From assembly GCA_963930655.1 (NCBI GenBank), contig OZ005601.1, positions 24,490,921 to 24,554,920 of the forward strand: a stretch of DNA of 64,000 nucleotides, read 5' to 3'. The translations under genes were made by a program, and so were the position numbers. Under the pieces are notes generated by a model. The model was not told the DNA's origin, searched no databases, and worked only from the letters and a program-made list of their open reading frames with translations. Every line of letters begins with the position of its first letter. Position 1 is the stretch's first letter. Positions 1 through 10,849 of this stretch are shown here, piece by piece. This stretch comes from Myrica gale. Lineage: Eukaryota > Streptophyta > Magnoliopsida > Fagales > Myricaceae.

Positions 1-122
1 TGATCTTTGCAATTGCTAATTAACCGAAGGTTCGTCGCTAAACAAAGATTTAGAGGGAAAAAAATCTTAAGTGTAATCGATTTTGAAACGAAATATTTTA
101 ATTTGCAAAGAAGATAATCAAC

Positions 123-1005
123 CTCATAGCTGGAAAAAAGGGTTGGCTGTAGTCGCTTGACATCAAATGTTGGGATAACAACATTGGTCAAAGTCTGGTT
201 CATTCTTGTATTTCCTAGTTTTTCTCTCACAAGGTTATGCAGATACTTCCCATCATACTTCGGTCCGGAAAGGGCTTTGATAATCTTTGTAGTATAAGGA
301 AATATTGGCCAACTGCAATTTGATTTTAAATAGGATCGTGTTAATGACAAATAAAATGGCATCAGGTTAACAATCAAACAGGAAAGCTTCATCACGCTAA
401 ATTTGGATCCCAAGAAATCTAAATTTACTTGTTTTGTGGAAAGATCCCAGGGCAGTGGTCTAGGTAGAAGTCCTTAATATCTTTGGCAGCAAAGACTGGT
501 CGGTTCTTTTCATTTGGGGCAGCTAGCATGGCAGTTACAAGGCCTCCTGTGCTTGTTCCGGCAATCACATCAAAATAATCTGCGATTCTTGCATCTTCAC
601 CATCCAGCTTCTGCATCAAGCACAAACAATCTTGAGTAGGCACTAGAAGACTACGTGCTAAACACTATAATTATGCATGTGGTAGTACAGATCAGCTTCC
701 CTAATAACTGATAGACTTGAATTTCTTTATACGAAATGTGCAGCAAAGTGAGTATGGTCCTTCTACTTGTGTATAGAATGCGTGTATCAATTTGATTAAA
801 AATGCAATGAGTACAATGGGGTGCAGGAGTTTTATATATCACATAAAAAATCAGACATATATATATATCCGACCTGAAGCTCAGATTCTAAGAAACTAAG
901 GATAGTTCCTGGGATGACCCCTCTTATTCCACCCCCATCAATGCTGAGAACGGTTATTACATTTCCATAAGTTGGAGGCTGTAGGGGTGCACTTTTTGCT
1001 TCCAT
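123..1005 (-). CDS. Patatin-like phospholipase, 5' part (exons 1-3; continues past the left edge)
   Basis: Patatin-like lipid acyl hydrolases are usually soluble enzymes that release fatty acids from membrane lipids with a Ser-Asp dyad. Exons read on the minus strand are 1005-874 (44 codons), 610-429 and 312-123, joined in frame by GT-AG introns; positions 122-1 are intron. Exon 1 carries the oxyanion-hole segment SIDGGGIRG (residues 21-29). Exon 2 carries the nucleophile elbow GTSTGG with Ser64. Exon 3 carries [10 protein letters not shown] and TNVVIPTFD, typical of plant PLP2-type proteins. Exons 4-6, including the catalytic DGG Asp, must lie left of position 1. Exon phases match the second patatin gene at 8.6-10.7 kb exactly, so the two are a tandem duplicate pair. 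The ATG at 1005 precedes the conserved LQPPTYGN start. Exon 2 begins with Lys where gene 2 has Glu. No disabling change is seen in the visible part. Confidence 0.9.
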
Positions 1006-1149
1006 TAGGGATAAATTGAGATGCAGGTATATAAAGTGAGCAAGAGACACAGAGAAACAGAGTGGTTTCAAGAGGCTAAAGGAGCAACTATGGACTTTCT
1101 AAGAGGCTTTAGTGAAACCAAAGATGTGATCTGATATTCTCTTTGATAG

Positions 1150-1171
1150 CAGTATATATAGCTATATATAG
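1150..1171 (-). promoter_or_regulatory. Probable TATA region of patatin gene 1
   Basis: Two overlapping TATATATAG-like stretches lie about 145-165 bp upstream of the ATG at 1005. The second patatin gene has the same motif at nearly the same distance (10850-10860 for an ATG at 10689), which supports a shared promoter layout. No transcript evidence is available. Confidence 0.5.
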
Positions 1172-1175
1172 TCCT

Positions 1176-2551
1176 CATTCTTCTTACTTTTCAATATTAT
1201 CACCACGTCAGGGATTTGATCAGGGCCCCTAAAGAAAGGTCAATAGATCAATATGTTTCAAATTTGACTCGACTTCTTTCTTGGATTTTGTTGAAGTTGG
1301 ACTGCTTGAGGCCATAAATCAAAGGAACCATTGAAAAGTTTCTATGAGACCAACGAGCCTCTTGCTTTGGCACAGAAATGGTCCCAAAGGCTATGGCCAA
1401 CGTAAGCAGAGAATTGTAGGTGAGACTTGAGAAGAATTGTAGGTAAGCATGAGTGGCTATTGCCATGAAGGCCACCGTGGGTCTAGTTAGACAATATCAC
1501 GCTTAACCCCTGTTACTGAAGGCTTATCCACTCTCAAATGAATCCATATCAAGTGGCTATTGTTTCATTTTATTTTATTCTCAACCTTTTTCTTTCTGGC
1601 CAGATGCCACATCCAAGAACAACAAGAGATTCAGGATATCGTTTAACACGTTAGGTTTGATTCGTAAAAGGCGGCACCTCCAGTAATTGAAAGATGGCTC
1701 AAGTAATTGAAAGATGGTGATGATATTGAAAAGTCAATTAGGGCAAGGATGAGTTCTTGGTAGAGATTGAGAATTCAACATTGGTGTGCCATATTTCAAT
1801 TACCCCTCCACATTCTTCAACATGTTAGACATTTCAATCTGCTGAAAGTATATGGAAACGTTCGGAGAGAACAATGACAGAACTGCAGCATCAACTATAG
1901 TTAACGCTAGCTGACTGTTTGAATATTAGGTTCTTCTTGATAGGAGTATATTTGCAGAGCCTTCTATATAAAGACTATCTGTGATTGTGATCAACACCTT
2001 GCCTTTCCTGTAGGTTACATAGAAACATTGACGTTTTTATTTTGGATCCTAATATGCACTGATCTTTGTGTCTCTGCGATATATCACACCAATCGTTAGC
2101 AGTTTGGCAGCTATATATGTCACAGGGAAGAACCGAAGAAGTTATGTTATAATAAGGGAGATATATCAAGTATGAGGGCTATGTATTAATATCTTGCCTG
2201 TTAGAGCTTTTTTTAGGAAATATATATGTCTGATAATATCAAGTATGAAATTGGCAATGTCTGATGAAGACGCACCAAACAAGACATAATCAAGTTCGTG
2301 GATGGTACTTTGAAAAAGAACAAAAAATTTCATCGACGGTAATTAAATGATATAGCTAGGTTGATACTCAAGCTTGGGTTTGCCTGATTCCAGTTAGGCA
2401 AATTAACAAAAGTGGCAGCCCATAAACTAAACTGTGAAGGAAAAAGTAGTCCAAAAAAAAAAAAGTAGTCCAATGCGAAAATATTACGACTACATAAACT
2501 GACTAGTTGACAACCTTTTTAGGTTGATTGGAAATGCACCCATTCCGACTG
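1176..2551. other. Upstream flank of patatin gene 1, no gene recognised
   Basis: About 1.4 kb of AT-rich DNA with only short, unconvincing frames. I recognise no domain, repeat or RNA here. It ends at the target duplication of the hAT-like element starting at 2560. Confidence 0.5.
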
Positions 2552-2559
2552 CCAGCCTT

Positions 2560-3649
2560 CAGGGGCGGGGCTCTAAGGTAACTGAGGCCTTAGGCGAAAC
2601 TCTAAAATGTGGCTTTTTATAATAATTTATAAAATAATATATTTTTAAAAATAAAATATTAATAAAAATTAGTTAAAAGTATTCTTATAACTTTTTGGAA
2701 TGCAAAATTATTTAAGAAGGTGGTATATTTTAGATTTATTAATATATCATTTTCAATTGATAATATTATTAATTCATTTAATCTTTCTTGGGTCATACTC
2801 CATCTTAAGTAAGATTTTAATAGTTTTAATGATAACTAAAATAAATACAATGTAAAATTAAATTAAAGTAAAAATTTTAGAATAATAGCATCTAGGACTT
2901 TAGTGACCAAAGATAAGAGTTGAGAAGCACTAAAAATGATAAGAATAAAAAACAGAATGATTGAGAAATGATTTTTGAATATTTTTGGTACTTGACAAAT
3001 ATTGTCTCAAATAAGTTTAAGTCATTTTAAAGATAGATTTTTAGTTGTTAGTTAATGTTTAAATAGCTAGCAATATCTAAAGTAAAAATAATAATAAAGA
3101 GATTGCAATTAATATCTTCAAATAAGAAGATTTTATGGGGTTGAATGGAGACTTTGAAAGTACCACAAAAAGTGAAAAGTGAATACTCCTTCAATCAAGG
3201 AGATTTAATAGGTCTCTTCAATCAATATGCTCTTTAAGTTATTTTTTAGGCTTTAATATTAAATTTTCTTTAAATTTACAAAAAAAAAAATTTAAATTGG
3301 GGCCTCTTCGATTTGGAGAAAAGTTAATGCTCCTTCAAATAAGGAGATTTAATAGAACTCTTTAATCAATATACTCTTTAACGTTAAGTTTTTTAGGCCT
3401 TGATATTAAATTTTATTTAAATATGCATAAAATTTTAAATTTGGGCCTCTTAGATTTGGAGAAAAGTTAATGCTCCTTCAAGTAAGGAGATTTAATAGGC
3501 ATTTTTAATCAATATACTCATTAACATTAAGTTTTTTAAGCCTTAATATTATTATTTTTTTAAATATATCATTTTTTTTAATAGGAGGCCTCCTAAATTT
3601 GGGGGCCTTAGGCAACAGCCTATGCTGCCTATAGCTAGAGCCGGCACTG
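2560..3649. mobile_element. Non-autonomous hAT-like DNA transposon (1,090 bp) with perfect 8-bp target duplication
   Basis: The element starts CAGGGGCGGGGCTCTA and ends TAGAGCCGGCACTG, which are imperfect inverted termini of hAT type (CAGNGNCGG). It is flanked by identical 8-bp direct repeats CCAGCCTT at 2552-2559 and 3650-3657, the target-duplication length of hAT insertions. The interior is very AT rich and has no coding capacity for a transposase. Subterminal GGCCTTAGGC motifs occur near both ends. A relative with shared internal sequence lies near 38.9 kb. Confidence 0.85.
3186..3560. repeat. Three diverged direct repeats, period about 142 bp, inside the hAT-like element
   Basis: A block beginning CTCCTTCAA.YAAGGAGATTT and running on to a motif like TTAATCAATATACTC starts near 3186, 3330 and 3473. 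The repeat AAGGAGATTTAATAG is nearly identical in all three. The CTCCTT...AAGGAG core is itself a small inverted repeat. Confidence 0.8.
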
Positions 3650-3662
3650 CCAGCCTTTAATA

Positions 3663-4404
3663 TGTTGAAGAACAGCCCAGAATTCTCTAGAGAAGAGAAT
3701 AAAAATACTGGGAAGCTGATATGTGATATCTAGAAAAGTTGAGAAGAATCCGGTTTTTTTTTTGTTGAAAAAGAGATAAGGGCAGAAATTACTACAGCCA
3801 GCCGACTTAAACGAGTGGACAAACTATTGCCGACTTTAGTCTGCTATAAATAGGAAGTGAGTAGCTATTGGTAGGAGTTAGAGTGAGAGGTAAAAGTGAA
3901 ATGAGCCGTAGGGTTGAATAACCGGATTTTCGGTCTTACTAAATGCGATTCGGATCGGTTTCAATTTTTTTCAATTTTTTTTAAAATTGTTTTGTTAATT
4001 TCAAAGGGGGAAGGACATATAAAAATGTAGAGTTTTAGTTTAGACTAAAATTAAACATTTTAAGTTTGTAATTTGTATTAAAAAATATAAAAATATATAT
4101 ATTATTTATATTAATAAATGTCGTCCGGTCCGGTCCGGACCGCATTTAAAAAAATTGGACCGAACCGGTCCGGTTGTGTGCAGCCCTAGTGAGCCGTGTC
4201 CTTGCGTGCAAGTAGAAAGTGTAGAGTAAAAGAAAGTGTGTGTGGGTGGTGCATGAATAGGTGTAGGTGTGTCATGTGACAATGTGTGTCAGTAAATCAA
4301 ATTGTTGCACGGGTTGTTAGAATCTAAAAGTTATGTACGGGTCTCACTATTGTTCTTTATGTAAAATCATATTTCAATGAAAAATTATTATCTTTTACTC
4401 AACA
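3663..4404 (+). repeat. Left (5') LTR
   Basis: It starts TGTTGAAGAACAGCCCAG and ends TTTTACTCAACA. It matches the right LTR over its length except for a 280-bp hAT-like MITE at 3909-4188. Without the MITE and its duplicated target it is about 454 bp. Confidence 0.88.
3909..4188. mobile_element. hAT-like MITE (280 bp) nested in the left LTR
   Basis: The sequence begins TAGGGTTG and ends CAGCCCTA. It lies between ATGAGCCG (3901-3908) and GTGAGCCG (4189-4196), an 8-bp target duplication with one mismatch. The right LTR has a single uninterrupted copy of the site (GTGAGCCGTGTCC), which proves the insertion. A CCGGTCCGG-rich palindromic patch sits near the 3' end. No coding capacity. Confidence 0.85.
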
Positions 4405-4407
4405 ATA

Positions 4408-4421
4408 TAGTATCAGAGCTA
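4408..4421 (+). other. Primer binding site of the copia derivative
   Basis: TAGTATCAGAGCTA lies a few bases after the left LTR. It resembles the initiator-tRNA-Met complement (TGGTATCAGAGC) used by many plant copia elements. Confidence 0.75.
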
Positions 4422-4622
4422 GTCGGTCAGGGACAGTGTTAAAGTTAAACGGTTGAGGTCATTTCGGAGTTACGTAGGGAAATAGTTGTTGGTAGAGTCA
4501 TGGCGGTCAGGGATCGTGTTAAGGTGTTGCTAGAAAGATTGTTGTTCGTGCACAATCTGGGATTGTGAAGCTCGATAGTCTGGGACTAAACTTGAGAGGA
4601 AGAGAGACGACACCAAGTCACG

Positions 4623-6153
4623 ATGACGGATCTCCAGTACTCTTGCACAATGGAGAAGCTTAATGACCAGAATTATTCTACCTGGCAGACGTGCATGAAG
4701 TCATACTTGCAGGGTCAAGATCTATTGGAGATAGTTGGAGGGAGTGACTCCATGCCACCATCTGCGGAGAATGTCTATGCACTCCAAAAGTGGCGAATTA
4801 AGGTTGGGAAAGTTTTGTTCGCGATCAAGATAACCGTTCAGAAAGAAATGCTGGAGCACATCCGACACGTCACCACACCAAAAGATGCATGGGACACATT
4901 GGCAACCCGTTTCTCAATGAAAAATGATATGAGGCTTCAACTATTGGAAAACGAGCTCATGTCAACTACGCAGCGGGAGCTCGCGATTAATCAATATTTT
5001 ACTAAGGTAAAGTCTCTTTGCCGTGAAATTTCTAAGTTAGACTCTTCTGCAAAAATTAATGAGCAACGTCTGAGGAGAATTATTATCCATGGGTTAAGAC
5101 CCGAATACCATGGATTTTTTACTGTCGTCCAAGGTTGGCCAATCCAACCTTCCTTGGAAGAGTTGGAAAATTTACTAGTCAATCAAGAAACCTTAGCAAG
5201 GCAGTTATCTAGGGTTTCAATAAAGAATGAAGAGGAGACACTGTATAGCAGCAGGAGAGGTCAACTCAAATTTCGAAGGGGCTCCGACTTTAAGAAGAAA
5301 GGCAAAGATGATGAAGAGGAGGAAGAAGAAGAATAGTTGCTAACTCCACATAGTAGAAGCTCACAATCAAGGGGAGCTCAATGGAAAGACAATCAATATT
5401 GCAGACAACAGAATGATAAATGTTATAATTGCGGTCGAAGAGGACATTATGCTCAAGATTGTCGACTCAAGAAAGAGCATGTTGAAGGAAATTTGATAAC
5501 ATCCGACAATCACCAAGGTACGTATGATAGTGATGATGAGTGAGAATTTCATGCTTCTTGTGCCACTGTAGATAACAATATATATGAGAGTGAAGATGAG
5601 TGGGATTTTGAAGTGTCATCCACTCTGGTAAGCCTCAGAGATAAAGTCTATTTAGAAGAAGAGATAGACTTTGATGAGATAGCCACATGTGCTATTGTTG
5701 AGCCAAAAGATGGCCAACAGGTAAATCTTGAGGCATTGGAGGAATTCATATCTCCAATAAGTGGAAAGGAAGGAGAGTCGAATATGTCAGGCGAACAAGA
5801 GATTGAAAGAAGACCATGGTAGACTGGTGTGTATATAACACCAGATGAAGAGGTAGAAGAAAAAGAGATTGAGGAAGCATCTAAAAATGCAGCGTGGAGA
5901 AAAAAAAATAAAAGCGAAGGTTGTTGCGGTAGCAAAGAATAAAATTTGGGATTTAGTTGCAAGAAATCCCGATAAAGTCAAAACACCATTAGCGACCGAA
6001 AAATCGGATGACAACAAAACATTTGGAGAATCGCCAGATATCAAGACAATAGATGATGCGCTGCCAATTTTGAGTATTAAAAAATTATGGAAGCTTTGGC
6101 AAATGAACGTTAAGAATGCATTCTTGCATAAATTGTTGGATAGTGTTGGATAG
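4623..6153 (+). pseudogene. Copia gag with residual pol scrap, interrupted by stops
   Basis: The frame from 4623 encodes a 237-residue copia Gag: the N-terminal motif LNDQNYSTWQTCMKSYL, then a UBN2-like core. It ends in a run of Glu followed by a TAG (5334-5336). The same frame continues straight through that stop into a CCHC zinc knuckle, CYNCGRRGHYAQDC (about 5425-5466), then TGA (5541-5543), more acidic sequence and TAG (5820-5822). A further frame near 5940-6150 contains IWDLV and the reverse-transcriptase scrap QMNVKNAFLH. Protease, integrase and most of the reverse transcriptase are missing, so a large internal deletion fused gag to the RT fragment. All three main stops lie in one frame, which suggests point mutations of one long ORF. 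Confidence 0.85.
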
Positions 6154-6171
6154 AGGAGAATTCAGTGCTGT

Positions 6172-6178
6172 GGGAGAG
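6172..6178 (+). other. Polypurine tract
   Basis: GGGAGAG directly precedes the TG of the right LTR, as expected for plus-strand priming. Confidence 0.65.
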
Positions 6179-7093
6179 TGTTAAGAGAACATCCCAGAAT
6201 TCTCTAGAGGAGAAAATAAAAATACTGAAAGCTGATCACATATCATCTAAAAAAGTTTAGAAGAATCCGATTTTTTGGTTGAATTTACCGCTAGCCGACT
6301 TTGAAACGAGTGGACAAAATTTTCTCTATTGCCGACTTTAGGGGGCGTTTGTTTGCTCGAAATTTCGGGCTCCGAAATTTCGAGCAAAACAAACGCCAAA
6401 TGCATGTCTCAAATAATTTGAATCGTACCTGACAGACTGCAAAACAGAAGAAAATAAAGAAGACAGACTACACGAATTCAACTTTTGCTGCAGGCGCCGT
6501 GACATGTTGTCGGCTAAAAAAGAAAAAAAAAATCAGAAAAAGTAGAGGCACGAATACAATTGGCGCCTGAAGAAAGAAAAAAAAGTAAGAAAAAGTTTCA
6601 CAAAAAGACAAAACGTGGGGCGGTTAACAAAAAATAATAATAAACAAATAAATAAACAAATAATTACAATTATTATCCATTATAACTACCTTAAAATTTT
6701 CAAAAATTATTTAAAATATTTTAAAATTATAACAACTTTTCACAAACCCCAAAAAATTTCTAATTTCACAAGATTCCTAAAATTTTGAGAATATTCCTCG
6801 AAATTTCGACAAACAAACGCCCCCTTAGTCTCCAATGAATAGGAAGTGAGTAACTTGTGGTAGGAGTGAAAGTGAGGTAAAAAGTGATGTGAGCCGTGTC
6901 CTTGTGTGGAAGTAGAAAGTGCAGAGTAAAAGAAAGTGTGTGGATGGTGCATGAATAGGTGTAGGTGTGTGTCCGTGAGGTAAATCAAATTATTGTACGG
7001 GTTGTTAGAATCTAAAAGTCATGTACGGGTCTCACTATTGTTTTTTTATGTAAAATTATATTTTAATGGAAAAGTATTCTCTTTTACTCAACA
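6179..7093 (+). repeat. Right (3') LTR
   Basis: It starts TGTTAAGAGAACATCCCAG and ends TTTTACTCAACA. It aligns with the left LTR once the 484-bp MITE (6341-6824) and its TTA duplication are removed, leaving about 428 bp. Scattered substitutions against the left LTR show that the insertion is not recent. Confidence 0.88.
6341..6824. mobile_element. PIF/Harbinger (Tourist-like) MITE, 484 bp, in the right LTR
   Basis: Termini are GGGGGCGTTTGTTTG and its complement CAAACAAACGCCCCC. Target duplication is TTA (6338-6340 and 6825-6827); the left LTR has the empty site GACTTTAGTCT. Inverted homology extends into CGAAATTTCG. The first 57 bp also fold on themselves: the arm GCGTTTGTTTGCTCGAAATT is repeated in inverse orientation at once, ending at GCAAAACAAACGCC. 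There is no ORF of note. Confidence 0.88.
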
Positions 7094-7098
7094 TAATA

Positions 7099-8633
7099 TC
7101 AACATAATATGCATATAAGCCAAAGCATAAAACAACAAATATGCACATATTCATGGCTGGTGATATCACGCTGAAAAACTTATGTACTTTCTGGGACCAT
7201 TCTTAGTTTTTTTATCTCCACTGCTTGTAGACATGCATCATGCTGCAAGCTTGGCTGAGGAATGTCTACTGTGCATTTGTGGCACTCGGCTGGCTTTGGA
7301 TCTTATTGGGACTTGTTTTGATGCTGCGCATGATGCTTTGGCATTTCTTTATCCTGTAAAGTGAGGGGGTATTCCCCTGCGGTTCAATTTCATATAGTGC
7401 TCTTGCCTAATTCAGACACAAAAAGGTGGCGGCATCTTAGACACTATTTTTGCAAGAATTGTAGTTGAAGACTTGAAAATCCAGAAGAATTGCAGGTGAG
7501 CAGAATTAGGTGAAATAGTCATACATGGCGATGTGGATGCAGTTATTGTGGCAGATGGACTTCACAAATATTAGGTGATCTTCAGGGTTAAGCCCTTATC
7601 CAATTAGAACTCATTATCTTTGATCAGCAGCCCCTATGTATAAGTGGATATGCGCATAATTGAGACGTGTTGCGTTGGGAAATGGAAAATGTTTCTCATC
7701 TTCATTTAAAAGCAATTTGCCATTGTTTTCCCTTTTCTTTTTCGGTTTTTCCCACAAACGGTAGCAACCCAAATGTTTAGATTTAGTAGAACGACGAAAG
7801 TTCGATCTAAACCACACTGGTTTTGAATACTTATTTGAGAAAGCCTTTGTTTCGCTTCTTAATTCCTAGGGATCAAGTTTTATTTTCCCAAATTTTTTTA
7901 AGGCCTTCTTTGATCCCAAATTTAATCCGCGGACTGTATTTGTAGCTAATTTTCGTTCCTGATCTTGAGCAATTGCCAAATAATTAGCAGTAAGACGATT
8001 GATTTAGTTCTAGAATGTCATTGGCTACATAGGGTTGGTTGAATAAATTCAGTGGAAAATAAATTTTCCTTAAATATTATGATCAGGGAGTTAGACCATT
8101 TCGTCATGAAAACCTTATTGTTGCAAGTCTGCTTTAAATTCGGGTAGGAGACTGGGGCAGAGATATCAATGCTGCCTAGATATGACTCATGGCTTATCGT
8201 CACCCTTGGCCGAACCCCAACTTCTTTTAGGCTTTTTAATTCGACCCAAAACAGTTGCAGGTAGCCATTATAATTGCGCTTCATTGCTTGTATAGCCCAC
8301 ACAGTTCATAACTTTTGCACAAAACTTCCAAACTTATTGAGACAACTTTTCTCATTTTAGCATGAAAGGATCAACGAATAATGAATTCTTTCTTGCCACT
8401 TCTACAGACAACTTAAAATTGGAAAGAATAATCTTGGAGGGCAATACTAGGTAGTCTGCACAGTACTACAAGTGAAGCTTTTTCGTGTGAGGTGATTTGA
8501 CCTCTCGAAGACTCCTTTCTTGTGAAAGTATTTTTGCGAACCTGTACAGAGAAGTTTTATGCACATGAGTCAGTTCTGTATTAGTAAATAATTAATGATA
8601 ACACCAACAGATGCAATCTAATGAAAAGTGTTA
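7099..8633. other. Spacer downstream of patatin gene 2, no gene recognised
   Basis: The stretch contains only short frames, the longest 94 codons on the minus strand at 8018-8302. I cannot match any to a family. It presumably includes the 3' UTR of patatin gene 2. Confidence 0.5.
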
Positions 8634-10689
8634 CTAGTGCAAGCATGTTTTTCCGTACTTTCTCAAAGCCTCCTCATTTGTGCCACCATTTTCGACTGGC
8701 TCTGACAGACCCGTCTCCAAATTCACCCTTGAGACTGGTTTCTACAATAGGCTTTCCCCTATCTGTACAAGTTTGTTCAAGTTGGATTTCGTCGACACAT
8801 CAACTGAAGCTTCTGTCCCGGTCAAGGTGTCATCCTATAACCACATATTTCAGAAGAAAAAGGTCATTGACCCGAAATTTCAAACGCCTTGGACTAATTC
8901 AAAACCGTGTAAAGATAAAAGAACATCTTACTTGTATTCGGAGGTAATTCTCTTCGGAATGAAGAGCTTGAAAAACCACAGCGATATGTGCATCAACCAT
9001 ATCTGCACTAGCTTGAGTAAACACATCCACTAATGGAACCGAATCACCATGAAGTAACCAATTCAGAGTTCCCCACTTGGCTGCAATTTTAGCATTGTAC
9101 TTTTGTTCGATCTTTTGTGAGCCGGTGCCTACTGAGATTACCAGAAAGCGGCGATACTCTGTGGGCTTAATTGGGAAGAAATCCGGATTTTGGTTGAGGG
9201 TCTCTTTGGTCACTTGGTTTATGGCAACTAAAGTCTGGACCACGGTATACCAACAAGACAAAAATATATATATCAATATCAGCTAAATTGATGTTTTGAA
9301 TTCTGACTTTAAACTCGTCGTTATTCGGAAAGATACGTACCGGATTGTTTGCTGCAACGCCACCATCTATAAGATTGAACTCTCTGACATTTCCTTCGTC
9401 GTCTAGGTTTTTGAAGTGGTAGGCAGGAAGGTAAGTTGGAGCTGCCGAAGTGCTGATGCATATGTCGGACAATCGAGCATTCAAACAGGGGGCCTTTTTC
9501 ACCTGCATCAAGTCATAATTTGCTACCTCTTAGGTCTTTTTTTCCGAATTCATAAGGAATCCTTGATATAATAAGATACATGTGGATTACAAACAACGTC
9601 TAATGTTTTTAATCTATTTTCCCTTGAGTTAATTATACCTTCAATAGTAGAACCTTATTTGATTTCCCACGTAAGAGAGACGGGGTCCATGGCTTGTTTT
9701 AATATTTCTATCCCTGCCTGGCCCATGAAAGTGAAGATTTGTTTCTTTCCTTCAAAGTTTTGGCGTCGTTTTCTCTCTTTCTAGCTCTCAAGTCTCTAAA
9801 ATCTCTCCACTTTTTTTTTTAACAAATGAAAAATTCGATTTTTCTTTAATTCTGCGGAAAGAAACAAACTTATAGGGGTAGACATGATCTCCTCGCACAC
9901 GCTGACATAAGAGACGATTCTAGAGAGTAGGAGAGAATTAAAGAAAGAGATATACCTCATAGGATGAGAAAATGGTTGGCTGCAGATGCTTGATATCAAA
10001 AGTTGGTATAACAACGTTGGTCAATGTGCTACGCAGCCGATTTTCCCCTAATTTCTCCCTCACAATACGGTGAAGGTATTTTCCATCATACTTAGGTCCT
10101 CGCAAGGGTTTAAATATTCTTTCCATTGCTCCACACAAACCGCTGTCATAAAAACCAGTAGTTAGTATTTAAATATCCAAATTATGCAATGCTTTCAGGC
10201 AATTAATATAACAATAGTACAAGTATTCCGAAGGAAGGAGGAGTCAAGTATCAAGATTAAACCTCTTCTGTGGGAAAATTTGAGGGCAGTGTTCAAGATA
10301 GAAGGGCTGAATGTCCTTAGCAGAAAAGAGAGGACGGTTGTTTTCATCTGGCGCAGTTAACATGGCTGTTACCAGACCGCCTGTGCTTGTTCCCGCAATG
10401 ACATCAAAGTAGTCTGCGAGTCTAGCATCCTCGCCATCCAGCTCCTACGCCATGCCAATATGATATTAATTTGATGATGGCATACAGACATGAATGGATG
10501 TTTATGCCTCGATAAGTAAGCACCTTAAACTTCTCTGTTAAACAAAGTACATACCTGAAGTTGAGATTCAAGGAAAGCTAGCACAGTTGCAGGGATGATC
10601 CCCCTGACGCCGCCCCCATCAATGCTGAGAATGGTGATCAAGTTCCCATAAGTTGGGGGCTGAAGTTGGAACGACATTGTTTTCTCCAT
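8634..10689 (-). CDS. Patatin-like phospholipase, six exons, with an in-frame TAG in the last exon
   Basis: Minus-strand exons are 10689-10555, 10444-10263, 10142-9956, 9502-9341, 9234-8932 and 8834-8634, all joining in frame (390 codons including the final stop). The catalytic pair is visible: Ser65 in GTSTGG (exon 2) and Asp214 in [11 protein letters not shown] (exon 4), with SIDGGGVRG in exon 1. Exon 5 encodes FLVISVGTG and [12 protein letters not shown]; the last exon begins [13 protein letters not shown]. At 8744-8742 the codon after IGESLL is TAG, where relatives have Lys ([14 protein letters not shown]). Past it the frame stays open and conserved ([20 protein letters not shown]) to a TAG at 8636-8634. 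The product is therefore either 353 residues, lacking the last 36, or the gene is a young pseudogene. The start is the ATG before the conserved [10 protein letters not shown]; an in-frame ATG at 10713 would add 8 residues. Confidence 0.9.
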
Positions 10690-10849
10690 GAGGGAAATGA
10701 AAATGGTGGGCAAGTGAGTATGTTAAACCCTAAGAAAATGCTTTGGATTTTCTATATATGGAAGACGAACGCCTTAGATTTTGTAATAATTGGGAAGATC
10801 AGAGAAAGCTCTGGTTTTTATTCTCATCATACATTCGGTCCATGGACAA

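Larger units (their letters stand above)
3663..7093 (+). mobile_element. Gag-only Ty1/copia-derived LTR retrotransposon with TAATA target duplication
   Basis: Two related LTRs (3663-4404 and 6179-7093) flank an internal region of only 1.77 kb. Both LTRs begin TGTT and end CAACA. The whole element is bordered by the 5-bp direct repeat TAATA (3658-3662 and 7094-7098). A tRNA-Met-like primer site follows the left LTR, and a purine tract ending GGGAGAG precedes the right one. Only gag and scraps of pol remain, so it would depend on another element for mobilisation. Each LTR was later hit by a different MITE (see 3909 and 6341), which explains their unequal lengths (742 and 915 bp). Confidence 0.9.

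Noticed and set aside
8018-8302. 94-codon minus-strand frame downstream of patatin gene 2
   Set aside because: No homology recognised and not continuous with the patatin exons, which end at 8634.
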